A stretch of DNA of 64,000 nt, taken from the NCBI RefSeq assembly GCF_000213555.1, contig NZ_GL891995.1:1-64000 (forward strand), written 5' to 3'. Below the pieces are notes generated by a model, which ran no database searches, had not been told where the DNA came from, and worked only from the letters and a program-made list of their open reading frames with translations. The position numbers and the translations under genes were made by a program. This stretch comes from Dysgonomonas gadei ATCC BAA-286 (GTDB lineage Bacteria > Bacteroidota > Bacteroidia > Bacteroidales > Dysgonomonadaceae). Position 1 is the first letter of the stretch; each line of letters opens with the position of its first letter. Shown here in pieces: positions 7,263 to 16,715 of this stretch.

Positions 7263-9608
7263 ATGAGATTTACTTATACACTACTGACTTTGGTTTTATG
7301 CTGTTTCAATCTATCAGCTCAATCTTCATTCAAAATCAACGGGTTTGTGATGAATGAAGATAGGATGCCGATAGAAGCAGTACCTATTTCTGTGGTAGGG
7401 AATAACAATACAATACAAAGTGACCAAAATGGCTTTTTTGAACTTACGCTGTCAACTTCGGGGACTATAACACTCCATATTGACGCTTTAGGGTACTTCC
7501 CTTTGTCAACACAACTAAAGGTAAACAGTAGTATACGTCGAGACTTTATTCTCAGAAAGAACAATATAGAGCTGGAAGAGGTCATCGTCAGCGGAAATAA
7601 TAAAAGAAGTCTTCAAATGAAATCGGCTCAGAATCTTGTTCAGGTTGATAAATCATATATCGAAGATAATTTCTCCGGTAGCCTGATGCAAAGTCTGGAG
7701 AAAATACCAGGAGTCAGAGCCATGACTATTGGTTCGGGACAGTCCAAACCTGCTATCAGGGGGCTTGGCTTTAATAGGATGATGGTTACCGAGAATGGAA
7801 TCAAGCACGAAGGACAGCAATGGGGTGAAGATCACGGTTTAGAAATAGATCAGTTTTCGGTAGATGATATTGAAATATTAAAAGGTCCGAGTTCTCTATT
7901 ATACGGAGGCGATGCCATAGGTGGAGTAATCAGTTTACGCAATAATTATGTCCCTTCAGCTAAAACCGAAGGAAATATAAATCTGTATGGCAGAAGCAAT
8001 AATGAATCACTTGGTTTTTCCGGTCAGATAGCCGGACGAAAGAATCGATTTTATTATAAAGTGAATGCCACCTATATGGATTATGGTGATTACAAAGTTC
8101 CCACTGATAGCATACAATATTATTCTTATTATATAAAACTCAAAGACAGGCGACTCAGAAATACAGCCGGAAAAGATCGGAACGCCGGAATTACACTGGG
8201 ATATATTGATAAAAACTTTAGAAGTAATTTTCTGATATCTGATGTATATTCGAAGAGTGGCTTCTTTGCCGATGCACATGGTCTTGAAGTGCGCATGTCC
8301 GATATCGACTATGATAAATCCTCTCGGGATATCGACCTGCCCTATCATTCGGTGAACCATTTCAAAGTAATCAACAACTCCCATTTGCAGATCGGGACAT
8401 TACATCTTGATGGTAATTTTGCTTATCAAAATAATCTGAGAAAGGAACTGTCAGAACCTGTATCGCATGGATATATGCCTATCCCACCCGATGCTTTGGA
8501 GCGTAAGTTTAATAAGAATACATACACATCCAATATCTCCTTCAAGCTGCCATTAAAGGAAAAACACTCTCTGCAAGGTGGAATTAATATTGAACATCAG
8601 CATAACTCAAGAGATGGATGGGGTTTTATTATACCTGATTTTCGGACAACAGGTATAGGAGCTTTCCTCTATGACCGCTATTTTATTTCGGAAGATTTAA
8701 TTGTAAGTGCAGGTATACGTGCTGACCAAACGGATATTTATATAGACAGCTATTACGACTGGTATCAGACTCCTGTGGAAAATGGAGATTGGGTATATAA
8801 AGAGCGGGCTGCAAACCTGAAAAGGAGTTTCAATAGCTTCACCTGGTCAGCCGGAGTTAATTTCAATAAAAGCAAATGGATGCTTAAAGCTAATGTGGGT
8901 AAAAGTTTCCGGGCTCCAACCCCCAAAGAGCTGGGGTCTGATGGCGTGAACTATCACATATTCCGCTACGAAAAAGGAGATAAGAACCTGAATGCAGAAG
9001 AGTCTTATCAGATAGACCTGGGTATTAACTGGAAAAATGATGTTTTAGATATTCAGGTAGAACCTTACCTGAATTATTTCCCTAACTATATCTATTTGAA
9101 TCCGACTTCGGGTTATTACGAAGGTTTACAGATGTATTATTATACACAGGCTAAAGTAATAAGATATGGATTTGAAGCCAGTCTGGAATACAAACTAACC
9201 CAACAGTTTACTCTGAGTGTGCAAGGTGAATATTTGTATGCAGAGCAGCTTTCCGGAGATAAGAAAGGTTATACGCTTCCGTTTTCTCCTCCTTGGTCTT
9301 CCAATTTAACGGTTACTTACCACCCCAAAAACAAAATATTCGGGACAGATGGTGATATCGGGTTGGAGTATAAAATAGTAGGAGCGCAGGACAGAATTGT
9401 TCCGCCTGAAAACAAGACAAAAGAATATCAGACGATAAATATGTCGTTGGGGCGTAGTTGGCAAATAAATCAGAAACAAATAAAAATACGCATACAAGGA
9501 CAAAATCTATTGAATAAGCGGTATTACGATCATACAAGTTATTACCGGCTGATAGATGTTCCCGAACCGGGACGGAATATATCAGTTATGATCAGATATA
9601 ATTTTTAA
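7263..9608 (+). CDS. TonB-dependent outer-membrane receptor (metal uptake)
   Basis: 781 residues: signal peptide (1-19, ending LSAQ), a carboxypeptidase-regulatory-like domain (about 22-105), a plug domain with ALEKIPGV-type and RGLGFNRMMV segments (about 115-225), and a beta-barrel ending in the aromatic terminal strand ISVMIRYNF. The plug contains HEGQQWGEDHGLEID, like receptors for zinc and other metals. The barrel imports a ligand across the outer membrane using TonB energy. Last large gene of the run from the Fur-family gene, 67 bp before the His-rich lipoprotein. Zinc or a zinc chelate is the likely substrate from context only. Confidence 0.85.
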   Translation: MRFTYTLLTLVLCCFNLSAQSSFKINGFVMNEDRMPIEAVPISVVGNNNTIQSDQNGFFELTLSTSGTITLHIDALGYFPLSTQLKVNSSIRRDFILRKNNIELEEVIVSGNNKRSLQMKSAQNLVQVDKSYIEDNFSGSLMQSLEKIPGVRAMTIGSGQSKPAIRGLGFNRMMVTENGIKHEGQQWGEDHGLEIDQFSVDDIEILKGPSSLLYGGDAIGGVISLRNNYVPSAKTEGNINLYGRSNNESLGFSGQIAGRKNRFYYKVNATYMDYGDYKVPTDSIQYYSYYIKLKDRRLRNTAGKDRNAGITLGYIDKNFRSNFLISDVYSKSGFFADAHGLEVRMSDIDYDKSSRDIDLPYHSVNHFKVINNSHLQIGTLHLDGNFAYQNNLRKELSEPVSHGYMPIPPDALERKFNKNTYTSNISFKLPLKEKHSLQGGINIEHQHNSRDGWGFIIPDFRTTGIGAFLYDRYFISEDLIVSAGIRADQTDIYIDSYYDWYQTPVENGDWVYKERAANLKRSFNSFTWSAGVNFNKSKWMLKANVGKSFRAPTPKELGSDGVNYHIFRYEKGDKNLNAEESYQIDLGINWKNDVLDIQVEPYLNYFPNYIYLNPTSGYYEGLQMYYYTQAKVIRYGFEASLEYKLTQQFTLSVQGEYLYAEQLSGDKKGYTLPFSPPWSSNLTVTYHPKNKIFGTDGDIGLEYKIVGAQDRIVPPENKTKEYQTINMSLGRSWQINQKQIKIRIQGQNLLNKRYYDHTSYYRLIDVPEPGRNISVMIRYNF

Positions 9609-9675
9609 CACAATACACTAAGTATTATTTATTCTCTAACCGGGCATATATAGCCCACTTAATTAATTAAATGTT

Positions 9676-10770
9676 ATGAAACAAAAATTTCTATGGGGAA
9701 CAATCCTTTTTCTAAGTACGTCATTATTCATCTTTTCATCATGTAGCAGTGATGACGATGATGACAATCCGGCAAAACCGGTTATAAACCTGACTGAAGT
9801 CGGTAGTGAAAATAGCAAGATTGGAGTTGCCGGAAGCGATCTGCATCTGGAAGGCACTATCGTGGCTGATGGGATGATAAAGCAAATTGATGTTGAAATT
9901 CATCAGGAAAGTGGAGGCAGCTTTAAAATTGAAGAATCATATAAAGACGGGAAATATATCGGAGTCAAGAATGCCGATTTCCACGAGCATATCGATATTC
10001 CGGCTGATGCCCCTGCGGGAGATTATCACCTGCATTTTACGGTTACAGATCAATTCGGACAAACTACAACGGTAGAATCGGAACTGACAATCGAAGCTGA
10101 ACCTGTGAATATTAGTATAGACGGTTTGACTTTCGGAGCAGGACATGATTTTGCCGATAATAAAATCGGATATATCGGTACTGCCCCTGTTGTAGAGGCT
10201 ACATCTATTAAAGCTGAAAATGGAATTGACAAGATATTTGTAGAAATTCACAGCGAAGGCGAAACAACTGCTTTTGAACTCGATACAACTTATACTTATG
10301 CCGGTGAAACCGAATTAAAAGATTTTCACAAACATATATCGATCCCAGAAAATGCTCCTGCAGGAGACTACCATCTACACTTCAAGATATACGATAAGAA
10401 CGGTAAATCTCTTGAAAAGTCAATGGATATAGAAATTAGAGAAACAGGAATTGCTATATCCGGTTTAGAAATAGGAAGTAATAATTCGGCAGTAGCATCT
10501 AACATTCATACCGAATTTAAGGTGAATGCTTCAGATCCTTTGACCTCTATTCGTGTCCGTATTTATAAAGCTGCAACTCCGACAACCTATGTATTCAATG
10601 AGACATATTCTGATGAGTTTGCAACCGGAGATGTAAAAGAGTACACTTTCCATAAGCATTTAAACGCAACTGGTGCTGTAGCTGGAGAATATGTAATTGA
10701 AATAAGAACAAATGATGCGAAAGGAGCCAATAAAACCATAAAAGAGAAATTGACTATTACTGGAGCATAA
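9676..10770 (+). CDS. DUF4625-type surface lipoprotein with three repeated domains
   Basis: 364 residues. Lipobox near residue 23 (SLFIFSSCSS), followed by an acidic run, as in Bacteroidota lipoproteins exported to the cell surface. Three repeats of about 105 residues follow, each ending in a His-rich strand: HEHIDIPADAPAGDYHLHF, HKHISIPENAPAGDYHLHF and a divergent HKHLNATGAVAGEYVIEI. The alternating histidines suggest metal binding. The repeats resemble the Ig-like DUF4625 domain. Placed directly after the TonB receptor, it may capture metal and deliver it to that receptor. The third repeat lacks the HLHF histidines, so it may be structural. Confidence 0.75.
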   Translation: MKQKFLWGTILFLSTSLFIFSSCSSDDDDDNPAKPVINLTEVGSENSKIGVAGSDLHLEGTIVADGMIKQIDVEIHQESGGSFKIEESYKDGKYIGVKNADFHEHIDIPADAPAGDYHLHFTVTDQFGQTTTVESELTIEAEPVNISIDGLTFGAGHDFADNKIGYIGTAPVVEATSIKAENGIDKIFVEIHSEGETTAFELDTTYTYAGETELKDFHKHISIPENAPAGDYHLHFKIYDKNGKSLEKSMDIEIRETGIAISGLEIGSNNSAVASNIHTEFKVNASDPLTSIRVRIYKAATPTTYVFNETYSDEFATGDVKEYTFHKHLNATGAVAGEYVIEIRTNDAKGANKTIKEKLTITGA

Positions 10771-10834
10771 TAAATTATTAAATATCAATAGCGGATAGTT
10801 TTTGAAAAAGGACTATTCGCTAAAAATAAAGAAT

Positions 10835-11317
10835 ATGATAAATAGAAAAATCATTTTATACTGTCTTGTTTGCCTTTTTGTTATGGGGTGTAGCAACGAC
10901 GATGATGATAGTCAGGATATGGAAAAGCCTTCCATCGATATGAGTGGCAGCAATGCTTTTCCTCAGAACTGCATTATTTTGTATCGGGGCGAAAGTTTTC
11001 CATTCAGAGCGGTATTTGCTGATAATCAGGAATTGGGAAACTATAATATCGAAATACATAATAATTTCGATCATCATTCGCACAGTACAGATGATGTGGA
11101 GTGCGATCTGGAGCCAAAGAAGACTCCTGTAAAGGCATTCGTTTACAATCAGGATTTCTCTATCCCTTCAGGGAAAACAATATTTGAAGCAAATAATGAG
11201 ATTTCAATACCCTCGGATGTAGATACCGGAGACTATCATTTTATGGTTCGACTGACAGATAAGGCCGGGTGGCAACAATTGAAAGCTGTAAGCCTGAAGA
11301 TAAAAGACAGGGATTGA
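10835..11317 (+). CDS. DUF4625-type lipoprotein, single domain
   Basis: 160 residues from ATG 10835; an upstream TTG was rejected because the lipoprotein signal (MINRKIILYCLVCLFVMGC) begins at this ATG. After the lipid Cys comes an acidic stretch, then one Ig-like domain with FDHHSHST (about residues 76-83) and a C-terminal TGDYHFMVRLTD strand like the repeats in the preceding gene. It is probably a paralogue of one repeat and co-transcribed with it (64-bp gap). The HHxH cluster suggests metal binding. A long hairpin follows at 11368-11408. Confidence 0.7.
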   Translation: MINRKIILYCLVCLFVMGCSNDDDDSQDMEKPSIDMSGSNAFPQNCIILYRGESFPFRAVFADNQELGNYNIEIHNNFDHHSHSTDDVECDLEPKKTPVKAFVYNQDFSIPSGKTIFEANNEISIPSDVDTGDYHFMVRLTDKAGWQQLKAVSLKIKDRD

Positions 11318-11367
11318 AACTATAATTTATAATTCAAACTCTAATATATAGAATAATGTCAACAATC

Positions 11368-11408
11368 TGTATATGACTGTTTATTGGGTTTATAAACAGT
11401 CATATACA
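11368..11408. terminator. 17-bp perfect inverted repeat after the metal operon
   Basis: Arms 11368-11384 and 11392-11408 pair over 17 bp around a 7-base loop. There is no T-run on either side, so this is either an intrinsic terminator without a strong U-tract or a binding site. It lies 51 bp after the last lipoprotein gene. Confidence 0.45.
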
Positions 11409-11522
11409 CCTGTTAGCTTATGCGTTTAAACTTTATCTTTCACAGTTATGAATACCTAATAATAATTATTTCAACAGAAATTATCACAAAAAATGGCGAT
11501 TTAATTTAGTTATTGTAACATC

Positions 11523-11530
11523 TACCTTTG
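11523..11530 (+). promoter_or_regulatory. -7 box before the methyltransferase gene
   Basis: TACCTTTG fits TAnnTTTG and ends 24 bp before the ATG at 11555. No clear -33 TTTG is seen at the usual distance, so the call rests on the -7 match alone. Confidence 0.4.
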
Positions 11531-11554
11531 AGCTATCTTAATCAAATCCAAATT

Positions 11555-12388
11555 ATGAAAAAATTAGTTCCCTCCATCAGTGATAATATCGCTGATACAC
11601 TTTTCATCACAGTCTACATGAGAGCTTTAGATGCTCAACAAGAACATCCTGTTTTGGGAGACAATAAGAGTTTAGAGTTGATGAACAGGATAGATTATCC
11701 GTTCGAAAAATATTCTGGAATCAAAACAATGAGTCGTTTGGGGACTTGTGTTCGCCTTAAATATATAGACAATGAACTGGAAAAGTTCATCTCTACCCAT
11801 CAAAATACAATTGTCGTAAATATTGGTTGTGGCTTGGATGACAGATATAACCGGATAAAGAATGCTTCTGAAGCAATTTTTTATGAACTGGATATTCCGG
11901 AATCTATTCAATTGCGGGAGCAGTTAATCCCAACACGAGAAAATCAATATCTAATAGCCGGATCTGCTTTTGAAACAGATTGGTTAGACAATTTGCAAGA
12001 GAAGCATCCCGATAGACATTTCATTTTTATCGCAGAAGGAGTATTTATGTACTTTCCCGAAGAAAAGGTCAGAAACTTGCTAATCGCTATAGCTAATCGC
12101 TTTCCGGAATCAACCGTTATTTTCGACGGATTATCCGAATATCTTAGTCGCCATTCGGATAAGCACGATACCCTAAGAAAAGCAAAAGCGGTTTTTGCTT
12201 GGGGATTTGATGACAACCTCGTATTTGAAAAATGGGATCCAGCTTTAAGGATGGATAAGGTATTTTATATTATGCATGGAATGCGCCCCTATAATTTTAT
12301 GGTTCGTCTGTTAAGTTATATTCCTGTTTTTGGAAAAGGTTCTAAGATTATCTCATTGGGAGTGATACCGGATCAGAAAAAGATATAA
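11555..12388 (+). CDS. COG3315-type SAM-dependent O-methyltransferase (leucine carboxyl methyltransferase fold)
   Basis: 277 residues from ATG 11555 (MKKLVPSISDNIADTLFITV); the in-frame TTG at 11528 overlaps the -7 box and was rejected. The SAM site is VVNIGCGLDDRYNRI (about 90-104), the acidic ligand is in FYELDIPESI, and FIAEGVFMYF is the post-II motif. This family methylates carboxyl or hydroxyl groups and occurs in small-molecule pathways. It lies just upstream of a XusA/XusB-like receptor and lipoprotein, so it may modify the imported or a secreted metallophore; that is inference. A hairpin at 12391-12424 separates it from the receptor gene. Confidence 0.7.
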   Translation: MKKLVPSISDNIADTLFITVYMRALDAQQEHPVLGDNKSLELMNRIDYPFEKYSGIKTMSRLGTCVRLKYIDNELEKFISTHQNTIVVNIGCGLDDRYNRIKNASEAIFYELDIPESIQLREQLIPTRENQYLIAGSAFETDWLDNLQEKHPDRHFIFIAEGVFMYFPEEKVRNLLIAIANRFPESTVIFDGLSEYLSRHSDKHDTLRKAKAVFAWGFDDNLVFEKWDPALRMDKVFYIMHGMRPYNFMVRLLSYIPVFGKGSKIISLGVIPDQKKI

Positions 12389-12390
12389 AA

Positions 12391-12424
12391 TCTGCTATTT
12401 ATAAATTCTTCAATAAATAACAGA
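12391..12424. terminator. Hairpin between methyltransferase and receptor genes
   Basis: A 12-base arm (12391-12402) pairs with 12413-12424 with one mismatch around a 10-base loop. It lies between a stop at 12388 and the receptor ATG at 12463. No T-run follows, so it may attenuate rather than terminate. Confidence 0.35.
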
Positions 12425-12462
12425 TATTGCTATTGTATAAACACTAATAAATAAACTAAAAT

Positions 12463-14811
12463 ATGGATAAGAATAAAATACTCATTTTCATAGGTTGTGT
12501 CTTATTCTCAACTGCAACTGTGTTTGCCCAATCATCTTCAGGAAATATAAAAGGGATGGTCTGTGATAGTGAGAATGATGCAGAACTGATTGGTGCATCC
12601 ATTCACATTAATTCTGTTAACCGAAGCGGAGTCTCTGATGAAAATGGTGAATTTAGTTTCAATAATATTCCGGAAGGGAAATATTTACTGCAAATATCAT
12701 TTATGGGATATAAGTCTCAATCAAAACAGGTTGAATTAAAAACAGGTGAAACGAAAGAAATTAAAATCAGGCTAATTCCGGATGAGAACAGTCTTTCGGA
12801 AGTAACTGTTACCGCAAAGACAGAAGCCCGGAAACTAAAAGAAGAAGGAATGCCGGTTACAGTAATCAATATGTCCAGTTTACAGGGAACTGTAACAAGT
12901 ATATCTGACATTCTATCCAAGACTGTGGGTATGACTATCCGTACATCAGGTGGAGTCGGAAGTGCCTCGAGAATCTCAGTGCGAGGACTTGAAGGAAAAA
13001 GGATTGGGTTCTTCATTGATGAGATTCCATTAAACGACCAAAGTGACTTTATAGACCTGAATGATATACCAGTAGATATGATTGAGCGCATCGAGATCTA
13101 TAAGGGGGTTGTACCTGCCCGTTTCGGAGGGTCATCGATGGGAGGAGCTGTCAATATAAAAATTAAGGAATATCCGGACAAATATATGGATGTCAGCTAT
13201 ATGAGAGAGTCATTTAATTCAAACAAGCTACAAGTTGTATCCAAACGTAACCTGAAAGACAAAGGCTTGATTTTCGGTGTCGGAGGGGGATATACTTATG
13301 CCGATAACGATTATACAATGACTTCACCCTATCAGGAAGGATTAAAAATCAAGCGGAATCATGATCGGTTTCAAAAGATTTTGATAGGAGGAAGTTTTAA
13401 AGCTACGAAATGGTGGTTTGATGAAGTCGAATTCGAACCTGTATTTATTGATACGAAAAAGGAAATACAAGGAATTGAAACAGATATCCGTAAAGCAGAG
13501 ACCAATTCTCGGGCGTTTCTATTTGCCAATACATTAAAAAAGGAAGATTTCCTTCTTCCCGGTCTTGACCTTGACTTCTCCACGGCAGTAGCTTTCACTA
13601 AGATTAATTTGATAGATACAGCCAAAGTCAGATATGACTGGGACGGAAATCCATACACAACGACAAAGTATGGCGGGGAATTGGGTAATCAATACGCAGC
13701 AAATTCGAATGATAAGAAGTTTACCCTTATTAATAAAATTAATCTGGAGTATATGATCAATGAGTCACACTCAGTGAATTTCAATTCAGTTTTCAATCTA
13801 GCGAACGGATATCCGGAAGATAGTCTTCGCAATCTTAGTTTAGGCAGGCAGAGTGTTTTTGATTCAAAGATGAGGAGTTGGGTCGGCGGTATAAACTATG
13901 ATTTCAGAACCAAAGATGATAAATTCTTAAACTCGGTTACGGCTCGTTACTATATATATTCGATGAATACCAAAAAATCCCAGATATATGGAGGTGATAA
14001 TGTAAAAGATATTGATTTATCTAAAAATGATTTTGGTATCAGCAATGCAATGCGGTATAAATTTAAGCCGGATTTGATGGCAAAGTTCTCGGTAGGATAT
14101 GATGTGAGGATTCCATCCGAAACGGAGTTATTAGGAGACGGATATTCTATCTCTCCATCAGAAGGGCTCGTTCCGGAGCGGAATACAAGTGTTAATTTAG
14201 GGCTACTTTATGATCGGGTGGGTATTTCCTCGAACGATCTCCAGATTGAGTTAAGTCTCTTTTATATGCATTTAGAGAATATGATTCGCTTTACAAAAGG
14301 ATTTATTGATGCCCAATATCAGAATTTTGGGGAAATGCGGACATTGGGTGTTGAGTTTGATGTAAAAATGGATTTATTTCCATGGCTGTATGGCTATTTC
14401 AATACAACATTCCAGGATTTGAGGGATGTACGTAAATATGAAGAGGAAAGTGAATTACCAAATCCGACAAAAGGAAAACGGATGCCTAATATCCCTTACT
14501 TAATGGGAAATGCCGGACTAGAATTTCATAAGGAAAACCTGTTTGGAGGAAGAGGACAAAATACCCGTATATTCTCTGATGCATCATATATAGAAGAATA
14601 TTTCTATGATTTTGAGATGACCACAAACAGCCAGCGAAGAATACCCCAAAGTCTGACATTCGATATCGGATTTGAACACAGTTTGATGAACAACAGACTT
14701 TTCCTATCAGGTAAAATTAAAAATTTAACAGACAAGAACCTTCTTTCGGAATTTAACCGCCCTTTACCCGGAAGAAGTCTAGGTTTTAAGATTCGGTACA
14801 TATTTAAATAA
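12463..14811 (+). CDS. TonB-dependent receptor, XusA-like
   Basis: 782 residues. Signal peptide (1-23, ending VFAQ), a carboxypeptidase-regulatory-like domain (about 27-110, ending LSEVTVTAKTEARK), a plug with SVRGLEGKRIGFFIDEIPLND (first 20 or so residues near 168) and a barrel ending LGFKIRYIFK. It is followed after 19 bp by a DUF4374 lipoprotein. In Bacteroides thetaiotaomicron the XusA receptor and the DUF4374 lipoprotein XusB import foreign siderophores; this pair has the same order. The inner-membrane PepSY partner XusC is not present. A Fur-family gene lies convergently downstream, consistent with metal control. Confidence 0.8.
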   Translation: MDKNKILIFIGCVLFSTATVFAQSSSGNIKGMVCDSENDAELIGASIHINSVNRSGVSDENGEFSFNNIPEGKYLLQISFMGYKSQSKQVELKTGETKEIKIRLIPDENSLSEVTVTAKTEARKLKEEGMPVTVINMSSLQGTVTSISDILSKTVGMTIRTSGGVGSASRISVRGLEGKRIGFFIDEIPLNDQSDFIDLNDIPVDMIERIEIYKGVVPARFGGSSMGGAVNIKIKEYPDKYMDVSYMRESFNSNKLQVVSKRNLKDKGLIFGVGGGYTYADNDYTMTSPYQEGLKIKRNHDRFQKILIGGSFKATKWWFDEVEFEPVFIDTKKEIQGIETDIRKAETNSRAFLFANTLKKEDFLLPGLDLDFSTAVAFTKINLIDTAKVRYDWDGNPYTTTKYGGELGNQYAANSNDKKFTLINKINLEYMINESHSVNFNSVFNLANGYPEDSLRNLSLGRQSVFDSKMRSWVGGINYDFRTKDDKFLNSVTARYYIYSMNTKKSQIYGGDNVKDIDLSKNDFGISNAMRYKFKPDLMAKFSVGYDVRIPSETELLGDGYSISPSEGLVPERNTSVNLGLLYDRVGISSNDLQIELSLFYMHLENMIRFTKGFIDAQYQNFGEMRTLGVEFDVKMDLFPWLYGYFNTTFQDLRDVRKYEEESELPNPTKGKRMPNIPYLMGNAGLEFHKENLFGGRGQNTRIFSDASYIEEYFYDFEMTTNSQRRIPQSLTFDIGFEHSLMNNRLFLSGKIKNLTDKNLLSEFNRPLPGRSLGFKIRYIFK

Positions 14812-14830
14812 CATACTAATATTTAAAAAA

Positions 14831-16051
14831 ATGAAAATTAATTTTTTATCAGCTTTATGCATTAATACTCTTTTTCTGAGTTTAACAGCATGTGATGACA
14901 ATGATGGTTCTAATTCAGAACAGAGCGTTGGGAAAATCCTGATTGAAACCACTGTGAAAAATCCAGATGGAGCTAGCGGCTCTTCTTATATTCAACTCAT
15001 ATCTGATTTTACCAAACAAACTATTGATAATAAAAATAGTATTCAGGTAGGATTCGATGCAGGAGTACGGATATATGGAAAAGATATTTATATTTTTCCT
15101 GAATTTGGAAAAGACGGAACGCAGGAAATATTAAAATATACCTACAATGAAACAACGGGATTGACAAAATCAGGGTCGTTAAGTTTACCGCCAATGTCAG
15201 GGGCATATAGTTTTGTAAAATATAATGACGAAAAGGCTTATACTCCTTTATATAATTTAGGTAAAATTTTAATATTCAATCCTAGTACAATGGCTAAAAC
15301 AGGGGAAATCGATTTAGCTTCTTATGGCTATGAGGATAACAATCCGGATCCTGCTTTTATGTTTATTCGGGATGAATTATTATATGTCCCTTTGGATCAA
15401 ATAGGTCCTAACTGGATGCCTTATATTGATTACAAACAAGCAGATGTAGCTATTGTGAATTTAAAAACAGATAAAGTAGTTAAGATTGTATCTGAAAAGG
15501 CATCAGGAATGACTTTTCCAACCCGCCCGTTCCTTAAAGACATGATTTTCACGGATGAAAGTAATGATCTGTATATCGGGTGTGCCGGAGGTTTCGGACT
15601 TGATCCTCGCTTCCCTGAATCTGGATTTATTTGTATCCGTTCGGGTGAAACCGAATTTGATGGATCTGCGTCATGGGATATCTCTCAGACAATGATAGAA
15701 GGAACATCTTATAAACCGGGATCACTCTCTAATTGTAAGTATATTGGAAATGGAAAGCTCGCCGCTTATGTAAGTATCACTGAACTCATGGCGGATAATC
15801 CATATACTGCCAAATATTCAATGGCTGTATTAATGGATCTAAAAACGAGAACTATAAAGAAAATTGATGGGATACCTTTGAGTGATGGACATAGTGTATT
15901 CATTGATACATATAAAGACAACGTTATTTTTGCAGCTTATGGAGATAAGAGTGCAGGATTCTTTAGTTATAATCCTTCAACAGGTGTAGTCAGTGATAGC
16001 CCTGTGGTTTCAACAAGTGGAAATCCTATATTTATGCATGCTTTTGAATAA
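14831..16051 (+). CDS. DUF4374 lipoprotein, XusB-like
   Basis: 406 residues. Lipobox near residue 21 (LSLTACDDN), then a single repetitive beta domain with propeller-like spacing (GKILIFNPSTM, ADVAIVNLKTDKVV, SMAVLMDLKTRTIKK) typical of DUF4374. XusB of B. thetaiotaomicron, a DUF4374 protein, binds ferric enterobactin at the cell surface and hands it to XusA. Placement 19 bp after the receptor supports the same role, but the ligand is unknown. A bidirectional terminator at 16087-16120 closes the operon. Confidence 0.75.
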   Translation: MKINFLSALCINTLFLSLTACDDNDGSNSEQSVGKILIETTVKNPDGASGSSYIQLISDFTKQTIDNKNSIQVGFDAGVRIYGKDIYIFPEFGKDGTQEILKYTYNETTGLTKSGSLSLPPMSGAYSFVKYNDEKAYTPLYNLGKILIFNPSTMAKTGEIDLASYGYEDNNPDPAFMFIRDELLYVPLDQIGPNWMPYIDYKQADVAIVNLKTDKVVKIVSEKASGMTFPTRPFLKDMIFTDESNDLYIGCAGGFGLDPRFPESGFICIRSGETEFDGSASWDISQTMIEGTSYKPGSLSNCKYIGNGKLAAYVSITELMADNPYTAKYSMAVLMDLKTRTIKKIDGIPLSDGHSVFIDTYKDNVIFAAYGDKSAGFFSYNPSTGVVSDSPVVSTSGNPIFMHAFE

Positions 16052-16086
16052 TGATCTAAGTCTTTAACTATAATAATAAAGTTTAA

Positions 16087-16120
16087 AAGAGGATGCTATA
16101 TTTAGCTCCTCTTACTTTTT
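16087..16120. terminator. Terminator between convergent genes
   Basis: AAGAGGA-(T)-GCT pairs with AGC-TCCTCTT around an ATATTT loop (arms 16087-16097 and 16104-16113), followed by TTACTTTTT on the plus strand. It overlaps the last codons of the leftward Fur-family gene and serves the rightward DUF4374 gene. Confidence 0.65.
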
Positions 16121-16527
16121 ATACAATCAGGACATATACCCTCAAGCAAGATTTGAGCCGATTCAACATGATATCCTGAAGGTAAATGTAGGTTTCTATC
16201 TAATAGAGAAGAGTCTAAACAAGTAACTTTATCACAACGAGTACAGTGAAAATGCGGATGTATCCTTGATAAAACCAACTGGCTGCTTAAGGCATATTTT
16301 ACAATTGTGTTATTTAGAACAATACGATGTATTACTTTGGCTTCTTCTAATGTTTTAAGAGAACGATAGAAAGTAACACGATCAAATAAATCTAAAAATG
16401 CATCTTTGATTTCATTTTCAGTTAAGGCTGTATCATCACTTTCTATTAGTTTATCGATAATACATTTGCGACAAACTGTCTTTTTTATTCCATGTTGTTT
16501 TAATATCTGTTCTGCATTCATGATCAT
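16102..16527 (-). CDS. Fur-family regulator 2
   Basis: About 141 residues from the ATG at 16527 (MIMNAEQILKQHGIKKT); another ATG at 16521 is equally plausible. The open frame extends to 16659, but that extension is hydrophobic and unlike Fur N-termini. Marks: FDRVTFYRSLKTLEE recognition helix, HPHFHCTRCDKVTC metal/structural site, and a second pair CPDC near the C-terminus. It differs clearly from the Fur-family protein at 3684, so the window encodes two distinct sensors. The neighbouring XusAB-like genes suggest iron or siderophore control. A 10-bp inverted repeat lies 21 bp upstream. Confidence 0.75.
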   Translation of the reverse strand: MIMNAEQILKQHGIKKTVCRKCIIDKLIESDDTALTENEIKDAFLDLFDRVTFYRSLKTLEEAKVIHRIVLNNTIVKYALSSQLVLSRIHPHFHCTRCDKVTCLDSSLLDRNLHLPSGYHVESAQILLEGICPDCIKSKRS

Positions 16528-16547
16528 TCTTTTTACAAAAATAATAA

Positions 16548-16582
16548 AAAGCATAAGATAACTTCTACTTACCTTATGCTTT
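16548..16582. promoter_or_regulatory. Inverted repeat upstream of Fur-family gene 2
   Basis: AAAGCATAAG (16548-16557) and CTTATGCTTT (16573-16582) are perfect 10-bp arms around 15 bases. The spacing is long for a Fur box; it may be an mRNA leader hairpin or an operator for autoregulation. Confidence 0.35.
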
Positions 16583-16715
16583 ACAGGTTTAAATATATAA
16601 AAACGACATAATAAAAAATGATAGACTAAGCTTATTGAAATATTGAGATTAAGGTACATTTAGAAGAAATAAGAAAAATAGGTATACTTGTAATTTTTAT
16701 TTTTTTTCTTTCAAC

